DNA from: Diphasiastrum complanatum
Lineage: Eukaryota; Streptophyta; Lycopodiopsida; Lycopodiales; Lycopodiaceae
Length of the DNA stretch: 64,000 nucleotides
Direction: 5' to 3'
Assembly (NCBI GenBank): GCA_029204225.1
Contig: CM055100.1
Location: forward strand, 48,944,877 to 49,008,876
Under the pieces are notes generated by a model. The model was given only the letters and a program-made list of their open reading frames with translations, searched no databases and was not told the origin of the DNA. Below, one piece after another: positions 1 through 14,000 of this stretch; within the stretch, counting starts at the first letter, position 1; the number at the start of each line of letters is the position of its first letter. The position numbers and the translations under genes were made by a program.

Positions 1-553
1 ACCTACCAAAAATGACAACTATGAACTAAGTAATGCCTGCAAGATGATAACTAGATCATAAATCTGACTACAGTAGATCTTCCTTGATGATTGAAAGTTA
101 GATGATCAATACATTGAAAGATTACATTGACCTACTTAATTAACTACATTTGTCTTGCAGTAGGTAGCCACCATTTTATAGTGAATGTCTGTATAGATAT
201 AGGCGGGCTGTCAATGTCGTGACATGGGTCAGATTTCCGAGTTGATAGTACAAAGGGTTGGAATTTTACAAAGGATCAAAATTTGTACACTGGGTCAAAA
301 AATATACATAGGCTCGGATTTTCCAGGGTCGGAAAAATCAGACCAATTCGATTTGATGTAGGGTCAAAAAATCCTTCATTGATGGGATTGACCTTGGGTC
401 AAAAAAATTTGATCTTGAATTTTTTCAGTCCTTAAGTAGAGAATCGAACCTCCTCTGATTTATAGGATTTTTTTTTTCTTAGAACAAGTATAAACAGGTT
501 TTTCAAGATGCTCATTACATAATAAAATTGGGCTTGAGCATGAAATTCCAACA
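1..553 (-). other. Probable copia LTR remnant at window edge
   Basis: On the minus strand a purine tract followed by TGTTGGAATT at 553 has the look of a polypurine tract joined to an LTR start, like the better preserved border at 63141. The LTR would fill 1-553 and run out of the window. It contains several GGGTCAAAAAAT-like motifs. No coding sequence is seen. Confidence 0.45.
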
Positions 554-1010
554 CTCCCTCTTAATGTGGATCCTGAAAAATATCGATCTTCAGATTTAAC
601 AAATTGTTAAATTTGACATGATGCTCCTTTGATGAGCCTTCGTGAAGTAATCTACTGCCTGTAACTCTGTCCTGCAGTAAACCAAAGAAATTTTCTTGCT
701 TTTCACTTTCTCTCTAAGGTAGTGATACTTGATTTCAATATGCTTACTTCGAGAGTGAAATCTCAAGTTTAGAGATAGTGCAATGGCGCTTTGATTGTCA
801 CAGTAGAAGATCGTCGGATTTGATTGGATAATTTCGATATCTGAAGCAGGTTTCTCAACCAAATTTCCTCCTTGGTAGCATTTGTGGTAGCTATGCATTA
901 TGTGGAGGATAATGCTACCGAGGTCTATTTTTTGTTGTTCCATGAAATTGGGCCTTGATTGAACATGAACACAAATCCAGAGGTTGATTTTCTTGTTGTT
1001 GCACACAAGT
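554..1010 (-). mobile_element. Decayed Ty1/copia RNase H fragment
   Basis: The minus-strand reading has CDNQSAIALS, FHSRSKHIEIKYHYLREKV and YCRTELQAVDYFTKA, the end of the copia RNase H domain. It aligns along its length with the copia-3 copy at 63250-63762. The usual GPISWNS-like and SEYIA-like stretches are recognisable but corrupted, and the catalytic upstream part is missing. It belongs to the same family as copia-3 but is much older. Confidence 0.85.
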
Positions 1011-4000
1011 GATGAGTGTGAGAAGGAGCAAGTTAGCAAGGAGAGCGGGGCCAGGCAGCATGCAAAGAGAGAAGGTAGAAGGAGAAGGAGACAGGCCATA
1101 AGCAGGTGAAAGGAGGAGAGAGAGATAGAGAGGAGACAGAGATGGATCTCGGAAGGAGGATCGTGAGAGAGGGGGAGGGGGAGGATCAAGAGAGGTCTGT
1201 TTGAATTAGGAGAGCGGAAACAATGTGCATGCATGGGACATGATGCATACATCCTCCTCCCCATGCATGCATGTAAGAATTTTAGCTAGATTTTTTGAAA
1301 AAGTACATGGGGTAGGAGGGTGCATGGGTGCCCACCCCATGCATAGGCACAAATGTGACACACAAATATCTTTATATATATATAGATGTGTGTGTGTGTG
1401 TGTATGTATATGTTGAGAAGAGAAAACATCCAAACTCCCCACTTCTTTATTTTCATTTATCTACCTATATTTTAATAGACTACATTTTTTTTTTTTGATC
1501 TTCACATTTTTTTTTGTGTGTTTTTGCTACAAAATAAAAAAGTTGGAACATAGCCGCTATAAGTTCTTGAAGCCATCCCATCAAGAAATCAACTTACTTG
1601 CGTTCTATTAAGCCTCCTACTCTCAAAGCCACATCAACCAAAACCAAAGTTGATTTAAGCTTGGATGTTTTCAGAGAAAATAGTGTTTGAGTACACTACA
1701 AGAATCAGAGCCATATTCAAACATAGCACAATCTGATAAGGAATTGGAAAAATGGCCTCTACAATGACAACTGACCAAGCAACCAAGGAATCTCACAATT
1801 GCTTTGTGATAAGGGGCCAAAAACACTAAAAAAAGGACAACCACCAATCAAATGCTTTTGATGTGAAACTTTGCGGTCCTTATCAATGTGCATACTATCT
1901 ATAAAACCACATGTAAGTTCATTGTCCGATCAAGAAGCCTTGAGTCAAGTCTCCAATGACATAGCATAGAACACTCAATTCAATGGCAAGATCAAAAGTT
2001 CCAAGAACCACCCATCGTAGAAGGTTGCCAACAAGTGCTTTATTGAAGGGTCCAACGCAACACATTTTCAATAAGAGCCATTACATCACTAATTGAAAGT
2101 GGCAAAGTGAAGATGATATGGATTTTCTCATGTGACATTGTATCTTCAATAAGAGCAACTACATCACTAGTTGAACTTGGAAAAATGAAGATGATAAGGG
2201 TTTTTCCATGTGTATCTCCAATGTCCCTATCTAGTGTAAAAGCCCATTCCAATTTTCCTCTTTATAATGTGGATGGGCCCAAGAGAAAAAATATTATCTA
2301 TGAATGTGTCTTGCTTTGGCATGATGAAATTTTACTAATCTTATAATGCTACATATGTGTAAGAATGCATTACAGATTAGAATGTTCACATTGTAGTGAT
2401 CTAATGACAATTATGGCATTGTGTTCAAATTGTGATCTTAATACTTGTAGCTAGACAAAGGAGAATTCATCACTTAAGAAAACAAAAAAGTTTCATAATC
2501 CACAATGGAAGCTTAGCTCATCTACATGAGATTTGTTAAGTGGAAACTAGAAACTAGAAACAACAATGTTAGCTTGGATGTACACAATATCTCCAACAAA
2601 TAAAAAGTTTGTATTGAGAAATGACATAAAATAAAATTTCTCTCTACTTACAAACTCCAATTGATTTGAAAAACCTTTTGATCTTCAAGACCCACTCACA
2701 TCGAAATGTTAGTAAAGATTTGATCAACATAAATGCACAAAAGCATGCTAGACTTTACGTCGCCCTCAAATTTCTACCAAAAATAGCACACTTATTATTT
2801 TTAGTCGCCAACCAATTGTCATACCATCTGAAAATTTCAGATTTTAAAGGTGATCTGAAATCTTGGATTTACGCCAAGAATGATTGCACCAACAATGACT
2901 TCTATGTTAGTTTGCTAATTTGATCAAAATCACTGACCAAAAGCAAATAGAATCAAAAGTTATATATAACCTGCTCAGTTCTAATCCTAAACCTATGTGA
3001 ACAGGCAATACGACAACAAGATAGCATTTAATTATGCACATCAATCAAGATTACAACACAATCTCTACACACATGTAGAAGAGAGCCAAAATAGAGTGAA
3101 CATATTCTTCCAAAAACTTTTCCAAACAACAAATGAACATTGGTTTCACTTTTTTAACTAGCATGAATCAACTTGGCATCAGTTTTAGCTTAGATTCAGC
3201 GTATTTCCATCAATAATCATCCAGGTGTTGTTCGACACTCATAATCATGTTACATTTGCAGTCTTCTCCACATTTCAAATTTTTATGATGTTTTGCTCAT
3301 AGTTGCATTTTTTATTCCCTATAACAGAACATGATGTGCTAGGTAACTTCTCACCCTTTATGGAACCAAAACATGTATTGTCATAAACAAACGTACATGT
3401 GCTCTTAGATCTTGACACACTCTTCTAATCCTCCAATCCAGCTAAAGTCGCACAATTCAGATTCTAGTCTTGCAAATTGTATTCAATGGTAAATTGCTAA
3501 TGAAAAATTTGTTCAATTCTGCTTTTTCAGTCTGCATAAACATTAACTAAGGATCCATCCAATCTGGAGGAAACGTCAGTCATTCGAGGGTTGATCACTA
3601 TGATGCCAAAATTGCCGGCAATAACTTTTGGTGACACAATTACATCTCAATAACAGTGTGTCCAAAGCCTAATGTCTTAACTGGTCGCGTTCTTCTCAAC
3701 CGAGAGTTTGCACTCTTAAGTGAATGTGAAAGCTTGATGCCTTCTTACATTTAGCACACATACCTACACGTAGGTGTCTGGTATTTTCCTGCAGAGTGTT
3801 AGTCCATGTCTGTACCTTTTGATAAAGACTGTAATTTCCTGCAAGCTTTCACATAGAGACTTTACTTCTAAAAGTCATTTGTAATAGAAAGTTGTAATTC
3901 CGTTTGGCAGGATTAACCAATTATTCGAGTACTATCACCAACTCAGCGATGTTTCTAGGGTGTCACCTACTACACTGCACAGATTAGACACTGGACGGGT

Positions 4001-4798
4001 TATCAGAAAACTATTAGGAACATGACTTAAATAAGGACCACAATACTGAACAAACACTCAATCAAACATGATAATCATTGGTATCTTGGACATTAAATAA
4101 GAATTTAAATTTTCAAAATTTAAGAATAGCACCTGAACTGTTGATATTGTCATGTCTCGATTGTCAGATTAGATCATTTGAATATTTTAGCAGGAGCTGT
4201 ACATGCTATGAACTTGACCCCAAATTGCAACAAAACATCACCTATGCCTTTTACCTTATTCAAAACTGTCCTATACTGGCAAAGCAATTGAGTCAAGCAG
4301 TCAATCAAATAGGGAGATTACACCAGAAGTTTCCAATCATGCAAGCCAATTTTGTTCAGCTTCATACTTCAGAAGTTGCATTGATAGCTGAGGGGGAGCA
4401 GTAAAATAAATGACTTCGGGCTTTTTAAGATTATTAGATATATTGCAAGTTGTATCCATGATACTTTGAAGTGCCAGCAGCAAAGCTGCACTGACTAAAA
4501 TAGGAAGCCAGAATAGGTGAGACGAATATGTAGGCACATCATATTCCCAAGAATCAGACTTCCCTCAATGCAGAAGCCAGTTGCCTCCTAACTCTACCCA
4601 ATCACCCACGCAAACATCCTCTAGATGGAACAAAAGCCTTTCCATCTATGTTTGATCAGAATTTGGATTTAACACTGCAGACTTAACCAATGCCATGAAT
4701 CCTGTAGTCTATAGGCATTACATTTTCTGCTTAACAGCTTCATGAGTTGCTGTAGCACATTATTAAAAAATTATTCACATCCAAAGTGATTAAGCTCA
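1011..4798. other. Non-coding flank downstream of the RLK stop
   Basis: No gene recognised. It contains a GA-rich stretch (about 1020-1190), a GCATGCATG-rich patch and a short TG repeat (about 1220-1410), and an imperfect tandem repeat at 2069-2223. The RLK 3' UTR should lie just below 4799, but I see no canonical AATAAA close to it on the minus strand. Confidence 0.5.
2069..2223. repeat. Imperfect tandem repeat, unit about 77 bp
   Basis: Two diverged units, 2069-2146 and 2147-2223. They share CAATAAGAGC, then CATCACTA, GAAGATGATA and a CATGTG core. Simple local duplication; no function suggested. Confidence 0.65.
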
Positions 4799-5077
4799 TC
4801 ATGCTGCCTCAGGTTTTACTTCTACACTGGACAAAGGCCTAGATTTTGCAATCATCAGTTCAGAAATCACTCCTGGGGCAGTTGGAGTATCTCGGATCTC
4901 TCTCTCTCCAACTAACATTGCAACAACTTGTGGCATTGTTGGACGCTTTGTTGCCATTGCCTGAGTACAGAGGAGAGCTACATGAATGACCCTTATAGCT
5001 TCTTCCTCCTTTAATGTTGGTTTCAAAATAGGGTCAATAATTTCCATCAAACTATTTTCCTCGTATAATTGCCAGAC
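4799..5077 (-). CDS. RLK exon 21: kinase C-lobe end and stop
   Basis: A 279-nt terminal exon coding [36 protein letters not shown] and a short tail ending EVKPEAA before TGA at 4799-4801. Acceptor GAATGCAG, phase 0. Confidence 0.92.
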   Translation of the reverse strand, partial: VWQLYEENSLMEIIDPILKPTLKEEEAIRVIHVALLCTQAMATKRPTMPQVVAMLVGEREIRDTPTAPGVISELMIAKSRPLSSVEVKPEAA

Positions 5078-8000
5078 CTGCATTCAATAAACGACCAAAA
5101 GAATGTTTAAAGTGTGATCGTTAAGTGTGTCAAAGAGAATGCTACACACACAAAGCGACCCAGAAGAATGTATACAGGATAAAGGCAGACCAGCAGCATA
5201 TTTTAATGCTCTATCGAAGCATGTGCTGCAAGTAGCAACACACCAGTAAACATGCTTCAATAGAAGTGTCAAGTCCTGATTGGCAGAAAACATCTACCTA
5301 TTGAGAGAGCAGAACCATCAGGATCAAGAGATGGGAGCCATCTATACAGATCTGATACCAAGCTGTCCATCAGTAAGTTGGACACACAAAAACTTAAAAG
5401 CATCACTCTTCCTAGTACATTAAGTTCAAGGAATTTTAAGTCATGAATGGACCAATTCTCAAATCTGATAGAAGAAAGAGACGTGACTGGCCGAATGCAT
5501 AGCAGCATTAAAAGCAGCAGGATCAAATGGAAAAGTATCAAATATAATGAAGAAGAAACTCAGCAAATCCAACTCACCCATTCAAGAAGAAGTTCACAAT
5601 CTGCACCAAATGTAACACTTTTTTTTCTACTAACGAGCTCCAATAAAACAACCCCAAAGCTAAAGACATCAGCTTTTTCCGTGAGTTGACCATAAAGTCC
5701 ATATTCTGGCGCCACATAACCACTGCACCACATGCAGTTTGAAACCCCAACAGCAGATCAGTCGAAGGAGCTGACAGCAGTAAGAGAAATATGGTGGCAG
5801 AACATGAAAGTGAATCTAAAATAGTTCAGTTGGCCATAAAGTCCATAATCTGCCGTCACGTAACCATTGCACCACATGTAGTTAGAACCCCCCATGGCAG
5901 TAAAGACAATTATCGTGCAAGTGAATCTAAAATTGTTAAAAACGGAGCCACAAATGATAATACAGCTACACTTTACATCTTTGATTGCAATTTTTTAGTG
6001 TACATGAAAGAGGTTTCAGTGTTCTTCTACCCAAAAGAAATGCACCTTCTGGTCCACTGAGCTCACACAAATCACAATAACAATCTAGAGCCAAAACAAT
6101 GTGAAATGTTATTGCATGGCTACCATGGAGGCCTTCTGCTTTACTGGTGTTATTCTGACATCATCACTTCTCCGCACAAAAACTCATGACTACCCTATCC
6201 TAAACATTAGTTTATCGCAATCGGATCTACATCATCAACTTCCAAAGGTGGATGCTTGTTTTAAGAAACTGCACTACCCTTACTGACCTTGGAATCTAGG
6301 TGGAAACTAAGAGCAAAACTGCAGGAAGCAGTGGAGTCTGATTGAAAACTGAGAGCCAAGATTCAGAAAGTAAAGCTCTTACAAGGTTCCAGCAACACCT
6401 GTAGTGACATGACTTGCTCCATCAGGAAAAAGCCTTGCCAGACCAAAATCTGCTATCTTAGGCTGAAAGTTTTTATCAAGAAGTATGTTGCTTGCTTTAA
6501 TATCTCGATGAATTATGCGAGTTTCACAATCATCATGAAGATAGGCAAGTCCTCGAGCCGTTCCAATGGCTATGTTGTATCTGCATGGCCAATCAAGAAT
6601 TGGGACATTCGAAGAACCTGCAGAGTCCAGACAAAATCATATTAAGTGCTTCATAGTTGTCTGTCACATTCCCAAACAATCTTTAACCTAATGACTGCTG
6701 ATATGATGGATCATACAACAACCAGGAAAAGAATAAATAGACAGTAGAGAACCTAGAAGAACCCAAAAATATGCATTAGCTGAGATGACTATAAACATGA
6801 AATTCCATGTGAAGAACAGAGAACAGATTGCATGCTTGTACAATACTCGATGCCTGAATTGTAGAGGCTCCTCTATGCATCTCCGATGTGACGGAAGTGA
6901 TGAGATGTACTCTTAACTACTAATCTAAGAACAACTCGTTCACAAACACAATCTCATCTCCCAATTCTGATCGGGTCATACAATATGGCATGATACAAGC
7001 TTGGTTAATATCACCTCCAGGTCTCAAGTTTAAGTAAAAACCATCTTACTGGTGTAACTCATGAAGGTAGAGACCAATAGAGCAATGATCTGGAGATGAA
7101 CTAGAACACATACACATATGTATACTTTTGTATGTGTATGTATATAAACACACAAAGCACATACATGATATGTGTGTGTGTGTCATAATTCCAAAATGCT
7201 CCTTTCAAAACGCCACTGGGCAAAATCCACTAGACCCACACACTTATACACATATATATCATAGCTGCCTTACGGAAACGGTAGTGCATTTGATTATGAA
7301 AGTGAAGCTGGTACAAATTTGTGTCAAAATAATGAGAACGAAAATGGCGATGGTTGCATGAATCGTAATATGAATAAGCTCTCGTTACAACTTTTGGATA
7401 TCTCAATGTAACTTGTTTCCCTTGAAGCGGCACCACAATCAAAGAGGGGAGGAAGAAAAGGGAAAGATAAACAGAAGCCTTTTATGGTATTTTCTTATCA
7501 GTTTTTTTAAGATGTTTTGGGGCAGTACGTTCCGGAATGTATAGTACGTTCCGGCCATAACCTGTTTTTGTACATATCATATTCTGCTACATCCACGTTC
7601 CGGAATGCATTTCAAATCATGGTTGCACAATTCGCTGCATCCACGTTCTGGATCGCACATTCCAAAATCCGCTGTCTGGAACACTGTTTTCAAGAAAAAA
7701 CAATCTCCCAAATTTCAAAAGTACGGTGTTAGGTGATAACCATGAGAAGGTGCCCAGCAACACATTGTAGCATTTGAACGTGTTTGGATCCTGTTGCACG
7801 CTCAGTCACACACATTTTGCATGCATTGACCTACTCAATCCATGACTCTGGACGCTGAGAGTAAAACATAAATCTTGAAAGAATGTCGACAGAAGTAAAC
7901 AGCAAAGATGCTCTAAGAAGGGAGATTTATAGGGAGAAACATTGCATAGTTATGAGCTGTTTGGAGAAATGAACCCCTAGACTCTATACTATAGGTAATG

Positions 8001-11000
8001 CATCTACTTGCCAGCTGGGATCAGTAATGGCATCATTCCATAAGCACACTGTAGTGCAGATTTGAAAGCCAGAGTCTTCAGCATTTTGGTAGCCCAATAT
8101 TTGCAGGAACTAAATAACAACTAAAAGTAGCTACCAGAACATCCTAATAGGAAATAAGAACAATTATTTCTACTAAAAACCATGTAAAATATTCAAACCA
8201 AACCATGCTCTGTGAAGGGACAGTTTAGCAGTCCTTGAGCAAACTAAAGACACCAATCAACATACTACCAAAAGATGAGAATAAACTTAAAAATGAGTTC
8301 AAACAAGGAACCATGGATTTGTTCACAGCACATCAACCAAAGCAGCACAGAATCTGATGTTTGGAAACATAATTGGAGTATATTATAGAATACTGTAACT
8401 GGCTCTGCAAACTGGACAAGTAGCCGATTGGAAATGCGTTACAGTTTCAAAAGTGCAGAATTATTCAGCCATCAAAAACTTTGTAAAAGGGAGAAACTTT
8501 ACCAAACAATACATGATAGAGACTGTTGTGCTCTATAAATTCATATATCAGGATTCTTTCCGTGTCTTCGATGCAACAACCGATCAGTTTAACAAGGTTA
8601 CGATGCAGAGCGCATGTGATGATGGTCACCTCATTCTTGAATTCCTGTGCTCCTTTTAATAATCGAGAGGCATGCAAGCGTTTCACAGCCACCATAGTCC
8701 CATCTGGCAACAAACCCTGATACCACATTCCATAGACATATTAGGGCTGATTAGAATTTTAATCATTGCATTACAGAAATATAAGAAATAACTATACTCC
8801 AAAATGATACACACACCTGTTCTGACCATAGTTTAGAGAGCTACATATTATAATGAAAATAAATTGCAAAATAGATATGAGATGGTCATCCTGCTCAACC
8901 TACTGCATACTTTGAAAACCTCGCCAAATCCACCTTCTCCCAACTTGTTGCTTTGAGCAAAACCATTTGTTATCATTTTCACGTCGTGATATGTAAAAAA
9001 CATCGGCTGCAAGGAGTGTTTGGCAAATTCTGAAACAAAAAATGAGGACTTGCATTGATGAGCAAATTAGCTAAAGATATTCATAAGGTTTATGGATAGA
9101 ACTTACGGTTCAATTCAGAATAAGTCTTGAAACAAACAACTAACAAAGAGGATCATTGCTCACACTTACCTTCAAGATACCATAGAGGATGGTATAGTGA
9201 AAGAAATGACAAACTTCTAATTCCAGCTTGTGAAGGACTGCATAAAAAGGTTTTGCATTTGTCCTGATACCCCTAGTGTAGGTCATCCTAGTGTGGATAA
9301 GCCTATGAGTTGATCCTACATAGCTTTTGGTGGCCTAAAGGAAGTTTTCCATTACATGACACAATTATTTAAGCGTCAAGTTAATGAAGCTGAATGAATT
9401 ATTAACTTTCGTTTGATACAGCACCAATTCCAAGAGGACGATGGGAAAGTATTCCCATCATGAACTTTGTCACACGTTTGCCTCATACACCATCACAACA
9501 TGATTATATCTTGGTTGTGGTTGACAAACTCACAAAACTGGCTCAATTTATTCTGACGCATAAGAAAATTGATGTGTCTAGAGTAAGTAGCTAACCAGTC
9601 TATCAAGACGTGTTCCAACTTCATGGGTTACCGTTAGTCATAGTGTCTAATAAAGATACTTGGTTTAAGAATAATTTTGGACTGCAATCATGGCCAAGCT
9701 ATAGGTCCAATTCAGAAAGAGTATTGTAGAGCATCCTAAAACGGATGGCCAAACTGAGAGAGTCAATCAAACATTTGTTGAGGGCATTTGTGGGTGATAA
9801 GCAATCTCAGTGGGAAAAGTATTTGCCACTATCGGAGTTTGCTTACAATAACAAATGCTATACAAAAATGAGTCCTTTTGAAAAAAATTATGGTTTTAGG
9901 CTTGCAAGTCTTATTACAATAGGAACTCCTCAAAATGTGAGTAGTGCAACTAATTTATTTTTTTCTAACTCAAATGAGTGAAATGTTTGATTTAGCAAAG
10001 AGAAATGTGAGGAAGGCAATGGATTGAACTAAAAGATTTGTTGATCGCAAATAGAGTTCAAGGTAGGAGATGTGGTGTTTCTCCAAGTACTGAAGAATTT
10101 TAATTCCCTAAAAACGGGGAAATATTACAAGTTATCTTCGCATTATTGTGAACCCTGGAAAATTGTCAAGAAGACAAGTGATGATTCTTATAAGTGAGCT
10201 TTGCTTAAAACTTGTAAAGTACATCCTATCTTCATGTTTCTAGATTACAAGGGTTTTACATGATGGTGATATACTGTTGTTTGATGACTTGTTTGCTTTC
10301 CAAGAGCGGGGGGTCCATGGGCCACATCGACAACATTGGAACAGTGGGAGAGGCGTTTGCCTAACTGCTTGATCCATGAATACTTAGTTGCTTGGCATGA
10401 CAAGCCTCTTCCTATTGCTACCTGGGAGACTGTACACAGTTTTCGTGCACAATAACTTGGATTTTTCATCGAGGACAAAGGGATGTTAGATGTTTTTACT
10501 CATTGTCCCATTTGTAAATATTAATGGCTATTAGTTGTATATCCAGTTCTTGAGGATTCAAATCGAAACAGTATTCCATTCAGTGAGTGTCAGCAGCAAC
10601 TACTACCTACCACATCCATGCAAACTCACACTGGGCTAGGAGGGGCATTTTATAAGAGAGTGAGAGTGCATTGGCTGGGTGGATCAGACTAGCTTTGCCT
10701 TCGACGTGGTTATGTTGTTCCTAATAGGATCGGGCAGGGCGTAAACTAGAACAACAAAGTAGAAAAGCACAATGAGCTACAGAACTAAGTGGCGAAGGGA
10801 CTTGGAATGAAGAATGGGTAGGAACAAAGTGTGTCAGGGACAATAGAAGGAAAAGATTGGACTGAAAATGAAGTACGGGTGGGAACAGGGACTATCACGG
10901 AGTCCCTAGAAGGTCAGACAATAGAAGTGGAGCAGGAGAAACCTTAAAAAGAGATGGATGAACAGTAGTAAATGTGGACATTGGAGAAGGAAATGTTCGT

Positions 11001-14000
11001 GCCTCAAGCAAGCGGGAAGCAAACTCTTGTCGCATGAGTTGATATTAGAAGATTGGGGTGTCTTGTTATAGATTGAATGGTAGGTGAGGTACCATGAGCC
11101 ATAAGAGAAAAATTACGAAAGGAGCACAAAACATGAGGCAGAGGATATAAATCGTTATCCCAACATAGGCTCTATGTAAAATTAAGGAAAATAGTAGAAG
11201 GAATTGGCGCTAAATGTGGTGGAGGCTGCAAAAAAAAGTGCTAGAAGAGGGCAAAATGTCACCAAATAGGGCTGGACAAAGTGCAAGAAAATCAACAAAG
11301 AATCATCAAAAACAGCTGCCAAATAGGATTTTCCAGCCGCCAAAACTCGGCCAAAAATAGGGCCAAATTGTTGCCCAATTGTTAAAGTGCCTCCAAATGG
11401 GGCTGGAAAATCTATAAAAAATAGGCAAAAAAGCCTGCCACCAAATGTGGCTGGAAAATCAGATCTGCCAAAATTGCTGAACTGCCACCAAATGTAGTGG
11501 GATCCACTTGTACTGCCGCTACAAATCTGATAAAAATTATTATTATTTTCCAAATTGGCTGCAACGTGTGGCAAAAGTGTTGTTATTAACTATTCGCTAA
11601 AGCTAACTGTAAGGATAGCCAAGTGAAGATCCTCTAGATCCTGTTTCATGCACCGAAAGGACTACCATGGAGCCAAACCACCCAACCAACTGGATGCCGA
11701 GAGTCAATCCCCAATTAGCTTCTCCCCTGAGCCATGGGATAGGATACGGGTGTAGAGAGAAGAAACTGGTAATGAAAACTCACCAAGAGAATGGTAGGAG
11801 GGCGAGTTCCTACAAGCATATATGGACCCAAGCCTCATCTGTGCATGTGCCCATGCAAGCCATGGATATCTTAAATCCTCTTATTACTATTGATACTCTA
11901 CACCTGAGGATTACAGTCCCAACCATGCACTAGCTAAATTTTCTTGTTTCCTTGGAAGGAATGAAATTCATCGTACCGATTTTGATATAGATATTGGACA
12001 CCTATTATTGTATTAAGTTTTGAATTCTTAATGTTTCCTTTTGGTTAATGAATACGATATTTCTCGTCCATACCTGGGTCAATGCCTGGTAGTATTCTTA
12101 GATGATATTTTCATCTACAAGGAACATGAGAGAATTTGATGGCATGAAGTATCTTCTAGAATTAGTTGAAGATCGGGTCCTATATTTGGATATAGGATAG
12201 CTAGTTCATCTTTTTGATTTTCTGGTGATCAGATCTAGAGACAAAGAACTTTCTTGGAGGGAAAGCTAATGGTATGAAACATCAGTGACTCCAAAGGGAA
12301 ATTCTTGTGCGAGCGTGATCTGTAGACCAGTGGTTAGTATTTACAGTAATGGTAATACTAACTAGTGAATCCATTGGTTGATTGTTTCAAGGTATTTTGG
12401 GAAATTATGAGATATAGATCTGGATCCCTAATGGTCTCTCATAATTTACAAATTGGAAACCCTGAAAGCTAATTCTCACTTTCTAAAGAACCCTTACTTC
12501 TTTTGAATTTCTCTTATACTAGACATCAGATTAAATTCATATGATCCTTCCAGTGTAAAAATTAATTGTTTTCTGCTGGACTATTATCATCATGTGAATT
12601 ATTACTTGTATGATTAAGGCTTGAAATTCAAATAGTTCCAAGATAATTGCATTTCAATTTCTTAAACCCAGGTTGTCTCTTATGCATAGATAGATCTCAG
12701 ATGGATGATGGTTACTATCACCTGAGTTGAAAATATTTAAAAGAAAAATTCTGATTATAATAGAGTGAATTCTTTGTGAAAGGCACTTATAATGGACTTT
12801 TTAGGATTTTAGGTATTTTCATGAGTCATTGGTAATTTGTGAAAGGCACTTATTATTGACTTTTCAGGACTTTAGGTATTTTCATGAGTCATCTCTCCAG
12901 TTAAATTTTGTAAGATATGGGTAATTTCTTTAAAAGGAGGGGTGAAGTGATGGGTAGAAGTCTATCAAAGGATCCACAATTTGCGAGTCCTGCCCGCTCT
13001 TGCCCACCGTTTCCGCCGATGTCCTCTTCTGCTCATTTTGCTCCTATGTTTTCTAATCCCATTCTTCCCACTCCAATCACTGCTAGCTCTTCTTCCCTCC
13101 CAGAACCACAACCTACAGCAAGTATCCCATATACGCTCTCTAAATCAACTGAACTTTTTTCCTCTTGGCAGATCAATCAAATCAAGGCAGATTTCCAAAT
13201 TTTGCGGCAAGAAATCTCACAGTTGAAAGGAACGGTTACCTCTTTGATCACTGAGAAGAACATGTTGCAGTCCAAAGTTGCATCACTCGGACAATCCATC
13301 GGGATCAAGCGGGCTGCAGTTTCGGATTCCACTACCAATATGATACGAGAGCTAACTAGAGAGTCGCAGAGATGCTTTGCGGTGCAGGGCTAAGCTACGT
13401 GGTACCACTATCTATATGATACGGCCTCACATATATCCAGGTGGAGGAGAGGCGTAAGGACGGTTACGCTTTTTGGGGAACAACTTCTGAGGTTGGCTCA
13501 AGCACACGGTCTCATTATCCTTAACGGTCTTCTTCAGTGGCCATCCTCCTCTACATATCCTTGCCACCCATTTGGTGGCGGTAACAGCGTAGTGGACTAT
13601 TTCATTGCATCTCCTGCTTTATTGCTCCACCTGGCATCCTTCACCATCTCTACCCCAGTGCTCACTGATCACTCTCTGCTCTGCCTCTCCTTCTCCCCAG
13701 CGGTTGCCCACGTCTCTCGTCTTCTGGACCACTTTCCTTCCTCCTCTGATGTCACTACCCAAGCCTCCTACTTGACACACGCCCTGACTACCGCCGCTCA
13801 TGCCATTGCGCCCCCTCGTCGCTTCTCTTCTCAAAGTCGTACCCATAATAAATGGTATGACAACGACTGTTCTTTCTTCCAGAAATATGTCGAGTTCCTC
13901 AAATTCTCCAATTCTACACTTTCTTCTTCCGCAGAAAAGCAGCTTCGTTCCCTTCTCCGCAAAAAAAAAGTGGCCTACTTTTCTTCTCGTTCCTCCTACC

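Noticed and set aside
596-1264. Open frame of 222 codons read as one protein
   Set aside because: Only the last part is copia RNase H. The first two thirds translate GA-rich simple sequence and have no domain.
1206-1442. Palindromic GCATGCATG patch as a regulatory RY element cluster
   Set aside because: The motif resembles seed RY repeats, but it sits beyond the 3' end of the only gene and next to simple repeats. There is no support for a regulatory role.
10245-10478. Minus-strand 77-codon frame
   Set aside because: Antisense of the gypsy chromodomain remnant, which makes better sense on the plus strand.
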